Assembly: GCA_946482165.1 (NCBI GenBank)
Contig: CAMLQS010000245.1
Coordinates: 1-7,629 of the forward strand
Length of the DNA: 7,629 nt
Origin: an uncultured Verrucomicrobiota bacterium
GTDB lineage: Bacteria; Verrucomicrobiota; Verrucomicrobiae; Opitutales; Opitutaceae
Reading direction: 5' to 3'
Part shown: piece after piece, positions 5,371 through 7,629 of the stretch
How positions within the stretch are numbered: position 1 is the first letter of the stretch
Layout: every line of letters starts with the position of its first letter
Program-made: the position numbers and the translations under genes
Notes under the pieces: generated by a model
The model's input: the letters and a program-made list of their open reading frames with translations, nothing else
Database searches by the model: none
Told to the model about the DNA's origin: nothing

Positions 5371-6918
5371 ATGGCCCTGGATAAAATATTGGTTGTCGAC
5401 GACGAGCCGCTGGTCCGGCGCTCGCTGGAAGATATTCTTAAGGCGCGGAAGATCGAAGTCGTGGGCGCCGCGAGCATCGCGGAGGCCGAGTCGAAGGTGG
5501 CTTCCGCGAGCTTCGATCTCGTGATGCTCGACGTGCGCTTGCCGGACGGCGACGGGCAGCGATTGCTCGAGCAGGTGATGACGCTGCCCTCCCATCCGTT
5601 GGTGGTGATGATGACCGGCCACGGCTCGATCCAGAGCGCGGTCAGCTGCATGCGGGCGGGCGCGTTCGACTACATCACGAAGCCGTTCAACACCGCCCAG
5701 GTGGACATGATCCTGCGCAAGGCCGACAACTACAGCCAGCTGGTGAAGGTGAATCGCTACTTCAGCGAGCGCTCCGGCGAGAGCGAGGGAGAGCCGATGC
5801 TCGGACGCTGCGCGACGATGCTTCGGGTGCGCCAGCTCATCGAGCGCGTGGCGCCCACGGACGCCACCGTGCTCATCGGCGGGGAGCACGGTTCGGGAAA
5901 GGAAATGGTCGCCCATGAGATCCACCGGCACTCGCCCCGGCGCAACGAGCCCTACATCAAGGTCAATTGCGCCGCGCTCTCCGAACAGTTGATCGAGAGC
6001 GAGCTTTTCGGGCACGAGAAGGGTTCCTTCACCGGCGCCACGGAGCGTCGGGAGGGGCGCTTCGAACTGGCCAATGGAGGCACGCTGCTTCTCGACGAGG
6101 TCAGCGAGCTTCCCCTCAACCTTCAGGCGAAGCTTCTGCGCGTCCTCCAGGAGCGGGAGTTCGAGCGCGTCGGCGGAACGAAAACGATCAAGGTCAACGT
6201 GCGCATCCTCGCGACTTCGAACCGCGATTTGCATCAATTCATGCAACGGGGTCTTTTCCGCTCCGATCTCTATTATCGGCTGAACGTGTTCCCCATCCTG
6301 GTGCCGCCCTTGCGCGAGCGTCCGGAAGACATCGAGCACCTGGCCGAGACTTTTCTGCGTCGCTTCAGCCGCAAGCATGGCGTCCGGCTGCCCGGCTTCA
6401 GCGAACACGCGCAGGAGGCGCTCCGCGCCTATCCCTGGCCGGGAAACGTCCGGGAGCTGCACAACACGATCGAGCGGGCCGTCATCCTTTCCGAAGACCG
6501 TCGTCCGGTGACGACCGCGGCGCTCAATTTGCCGGCGCTGGCCCCGCTCGCCGTCGGGCGTCCGGTCGCCCACCTGGGGCTGGCCCACGATCCCTCGGCG
6601 TCGCCTTTTCGCGAAGTGTCGGCGCCGGCCTTTGTCGTGAGCGAGCCGCCATCGCCCGCGGAAGCCTTTCAATCGCCCCCGCTCGTGTCGCGCGTCCCCG
6701 CGGAGCCGGGCGAAGAGAGCGTCGCGCCGGTCGTGGCGGATGCGTGCCCCGCGACGGTGGTCCCCTTGAGCGAGGTGGAGAAGAAGGCGATCCTCGACGC
6801 CTTGATTTCGACCAAGGGCAACCGCACGCGCGCGGCCGAGCTGCTGGGCATCTCGATCCGCACGCTGCGCAACAAACTCAACGAATACCGGATCGACGAG
6901 CAGGTGCCCGCGGGCTGA
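5371..6918 (+). CDS. NtrC-family sigma-54-dependent response regulator, FlbD/FlrC-like
   Basis: A 515-residue activator of RNA polymerase carrying sigma-54. The receiver domain (5-118) has D10/D11, acceptor D54 (MLDVRLPDG), T82 and K104 (TKPF), all intact. The AAA+ domain (about 142-373) has Walker A GEHGSGKE (171-178), the sigma-54 contact loop GSFTGA (218-223), Walker B TLLLDE (238-243), arginine-finger candidates R297 and R303 in FRSDLYYRLNVFP, and sensor II WPGNVREL (356-363). The loop has Ser where GAFTGA has Ala, and Walker A has His-Gly-Ser where Ser-Gly-Thr is common. A 90-100 residue Pro/Ala/Val-rich linker (about 375-470) precedes a Fis-type HTH (about 472-510, NRTRAAELLGISIRTLRNKL). 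That helix resembles FlbD/FlrC flagellar regulators, so control of motility genes is plausible. Translation starts at ATG 5371, ahead of MALDKILVVDDE. No dedicated kinase is adjacent, but two hybrid kinases lie 3-5 kb away. Family certain; regulon inferred. Confidence 0.95.
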   Translation: MALDKILVVDDEPLVRRSLEDILKARKIEVVGAASIAEAESKVASASFDLVMLDVRLPDGDGQRLLEQVMTLPSHPLVVMMTGHGSIQSAVSCMRAGAFDYITKPFNTAQVDMILRKADNYSQLVKVNRYFSERSGESEGEPMLGRCATMLRVRQLIERVAPTDATVLIGGEHGSGKEMVAHEIHRHSPRRNEPYIKVNCAALSEQLIESELFGHEKGSFTGATERREGRFELANGGTLLLDEVSELPLNLQAKLLRVLQEREFERVGGTKTIKVNVRILATSNRDLHQFMQRGLFRSDLYYRLNVFPILVPPLRERPEDIEHLAETFLRRFSRKHGVRLPGFSEHAQEALRAYPWPGNVRELHNTIERAVILSEDRRPVTTAALNLPALAPLAVGRPVAHLGLAHDPSASPFREVSAPAFVVSEPPSPAEAFQSPPLVSRVPAEPGEESVAPVVADACPATVVPLSEVEKKAILDALISTKGNRTRAAELLGISIRTLRNKLNEYRIDEQVPAG

Positions 6919-7261
6919 CGCGGAGCAACGCGGAGGCCGGCCGTCATGCGCCGCTACACTGTCCCGCGTTTGTTGATCGTGATTCGGCCGGTCGCCGCCT
7001 ATCGGCATGGCGCCGGGGAATCGTCGTCGGATCCTCGCTGTCGCCGCGGCATGGGAGTCGCGCTTGGCTCCGACCTCGCGGAGAAGCTCCTGCGGCCCGC
7101 CTTTGCGGCGGCTGACGGGCGATCCCCGCCGCATTTCCAAAGCCCGTGCGCCAGTGCGCGGGGGGGGCGTGGCCGACGTGGCCGGCGCAGGCGGAATCCG
7201 AAGGACGTCGTCAGGCGGCAGGCGGTCTGAATGCGGACGTTCGGATCGCAGGAGGTGTTTG

Positions 7262-7558
7262 ATGGGCGCCGCGCATCGCGGCCTTGTCGCCGTCTATGTG
7301 CCCGGCCATTTCCGTGGAAGTCCGTGGCGTCTTCCTCGGATGCTTGGCGGGGAAGCCAAGGCGCCGAGCTCCTTCTTCGGAGAATGCGTCGCGCGACAAG
7401 GGGGCGCTTGCGTCGTCTGTTCTCGCCTCCGTGGTCGGCGGGGCGTCGAAGGGGCGGGGATCCGGCCGGGCGCGATCACGGCTTTCGTGCCCGGATTCCC
7501 TTCGATGCGCGGGGCGAGGTTTCGCGGGGCGGACCAAATGGGTGCGCGCTCGACGTGA
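7262..7558 (+). CDS. Possible small protein (98 aa) with CxxC, doubtful
   Basis: A 98-codon frame from ATG 7262 has the best ribosome binding site in the window: AGGAGGTG at 7250-7257, with GGAGG six bases before the ATG. The protein (MGAAHRGLVAVYVPG at the start) contains a CVVC pair in GGACVVCSRLRG, a further Cys before it, and much Gly and Arg. I recognise no family, signal peptide or membrane segment. Codons end in A or T more often than in the firm genes here, which argues against coding. The same bases can form a hairpin at 7335-7368. I give it about one chance in four. Confidence 0.25.
   Translation: MGAAHRGLVAVYVPGHFRGSPWRLPRMLGGEAKAPSSFFGECVARQGGACVVCSRLRGRRGVEGAGIRPGAITAFVPGFPSMRGARFRGADQMGARST
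7335..7368. other. Two-tier hairpin in the gene-poor end
   Basis: An inner stem CTTGGC (7343-7348) with GCCAAG (7355-7360) closes a GGGGAA loop. A 3x3 internal loop separates it from an outer stem CTCGG (7335-7339) with CCGAG (7364-7368). No T-run follows, so it is not a terminator. It could be RNA structure in a leader, or chance in GC-rich DNA. Confidence 0.35.
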
Positions 7559-7602
7559 GCGGCGTGAAAACGATGGGCGCGGAAAGGAAAACGGCCTCGT
7601 TT

Positions 7603-7622
7603 TTTCCTCGTTTCCGAGGAAA
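7603..7622. other. 8-bp inverted repeat near the window end
   Basis: TTTCCTCG (7603-7610) pairs with CGAGGAAA (7615-7622) around TTTC. On the minus strand the loop reads GAAA, a GNRA tetraloop. A second CCTCG at 7595-7599 could pair with the same CGAGG arm, giving alternative folds. No T-run follows on either strand, and the window ends before its context is visible. Confidence 0.4.
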
Positions 7623-7629
7623 GGGGACG

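Larger units (their letters stand above)
6919..7629. other. 711-nt region with no recognisable gene
   Basis: After the regulator stop the sequence stays GC-rich, but no reading frame gives a recognisable protein. Several frames stay open only because stops are rare at this base composition, and they read as Arg/Gly/Pro-rich low complexity. The one candidate with a good ribosome binding site is at 7262-7558. Hairpins occur at 7335-7368 and 7603-7622, and TCCGTGG is repeated 10 nt apart at 7311 and 7321. A TGGCTC-N5-TCGC match at 7065-7079 has sigma-54 spacing but is weak. No terminator is visible just after the regulator gene. The stretch may be a long leader for a gene beyond the window, or decayed coding sequence. 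Confidence 0.6.

Noticed and set aside
7065..7079. Sigma-54 promoter TGGCTC-N5-TCGC
   Set aside because: GG and GC spacing fits but key bases differ, and such matches are expected by chance in GC-rich DNA; kept only as a note.
7211..7537. Minus-strand 108-residue frame
   Set aside because: Pro/Arg/Ala low-complexity translation, no ribosome binding site seen and no family resemblance.

Overview
The window is GC-rich bacterial DNA dominated by signal transduction. It holds the 3' end of one hybrid sensor histidine kinase, a complete second hybrid kinase, a three-gene operon on the opposite strand that encodes a secreted TPR protein flanked by two unassigned proteins, and an NtrC-family sigma-54 activator. 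The base composition, predicted secretion signals, NtrB-like kinase core and sigma-54 activator fit a free-living Gram-negative-type bacterium. The secreted TPR protein and FlbD/FlrC-like regulator make a verrucomicrobial (Opitutales-like) or deltaproteobacterial-type host my best guess. No gene here fixes the phylum, so that is inference.

Layout. Positions 1-498 (+) are the tail of a hybrid kinase: the last strand of the ATPase domain and a receiver domain. The gene starts outside the window. Positions 574-2610 (+) encode a 678-residue hybrid kinase (PAS, degenerate GAF-like region, HisKA, HATPase, receiver). A tandem 12-bp repeat and a GNRA-loop hairpin lie between it and a rho-independent terminator at 2779-2807. 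Positions 4929 to 2790 (-) hold three genes joined by two 4-nt ATGA stop/start overlaps, which indicates translational coupling: a Pro/Ala-rich exported protein (166 aa), a TPR protein (422 aa) and a small helical protein (125 aa). The last gene converges on the kinase and its stop codon lies in the loop of the kinase terminator. Positions 4930-5370 are intergenic and contain a very strong minus-strand terminator at 5056-5088 with no minus-strand gene upstream. Positions 5371-6918 (+) encode the sigma-54 activator (515 aa). Positions 6919-7629 have no recognisable gene, only a 98-codon ORF with a good ribosome binding site and a few hairpins.

How the genes may work together. The two kinases lie in tandem in the same direction and both end in receivers, with no Hpt or DNA-binding domain, so they probably feed a separate phosphotransfer protein or a response regulator. 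The sigma-54 activator has an intact receiver and a Fis-type HTH resembling FlbD/FlrC flagellar regulators, and is a possible end-point. The operon between them is probably an envelope or motility accessory set. That link rests on proximity and on the shape of the small protein, which recalls FlgN/FliT export chaperones.

I see no CRISPR array, tRNA, rRNA, transposase or phage gene. The part that best deserves a second look is the minus-strand terminator upstream of the three-gene operon. It is either an attenuator in a long leader or the end of an unannotated small RNA.
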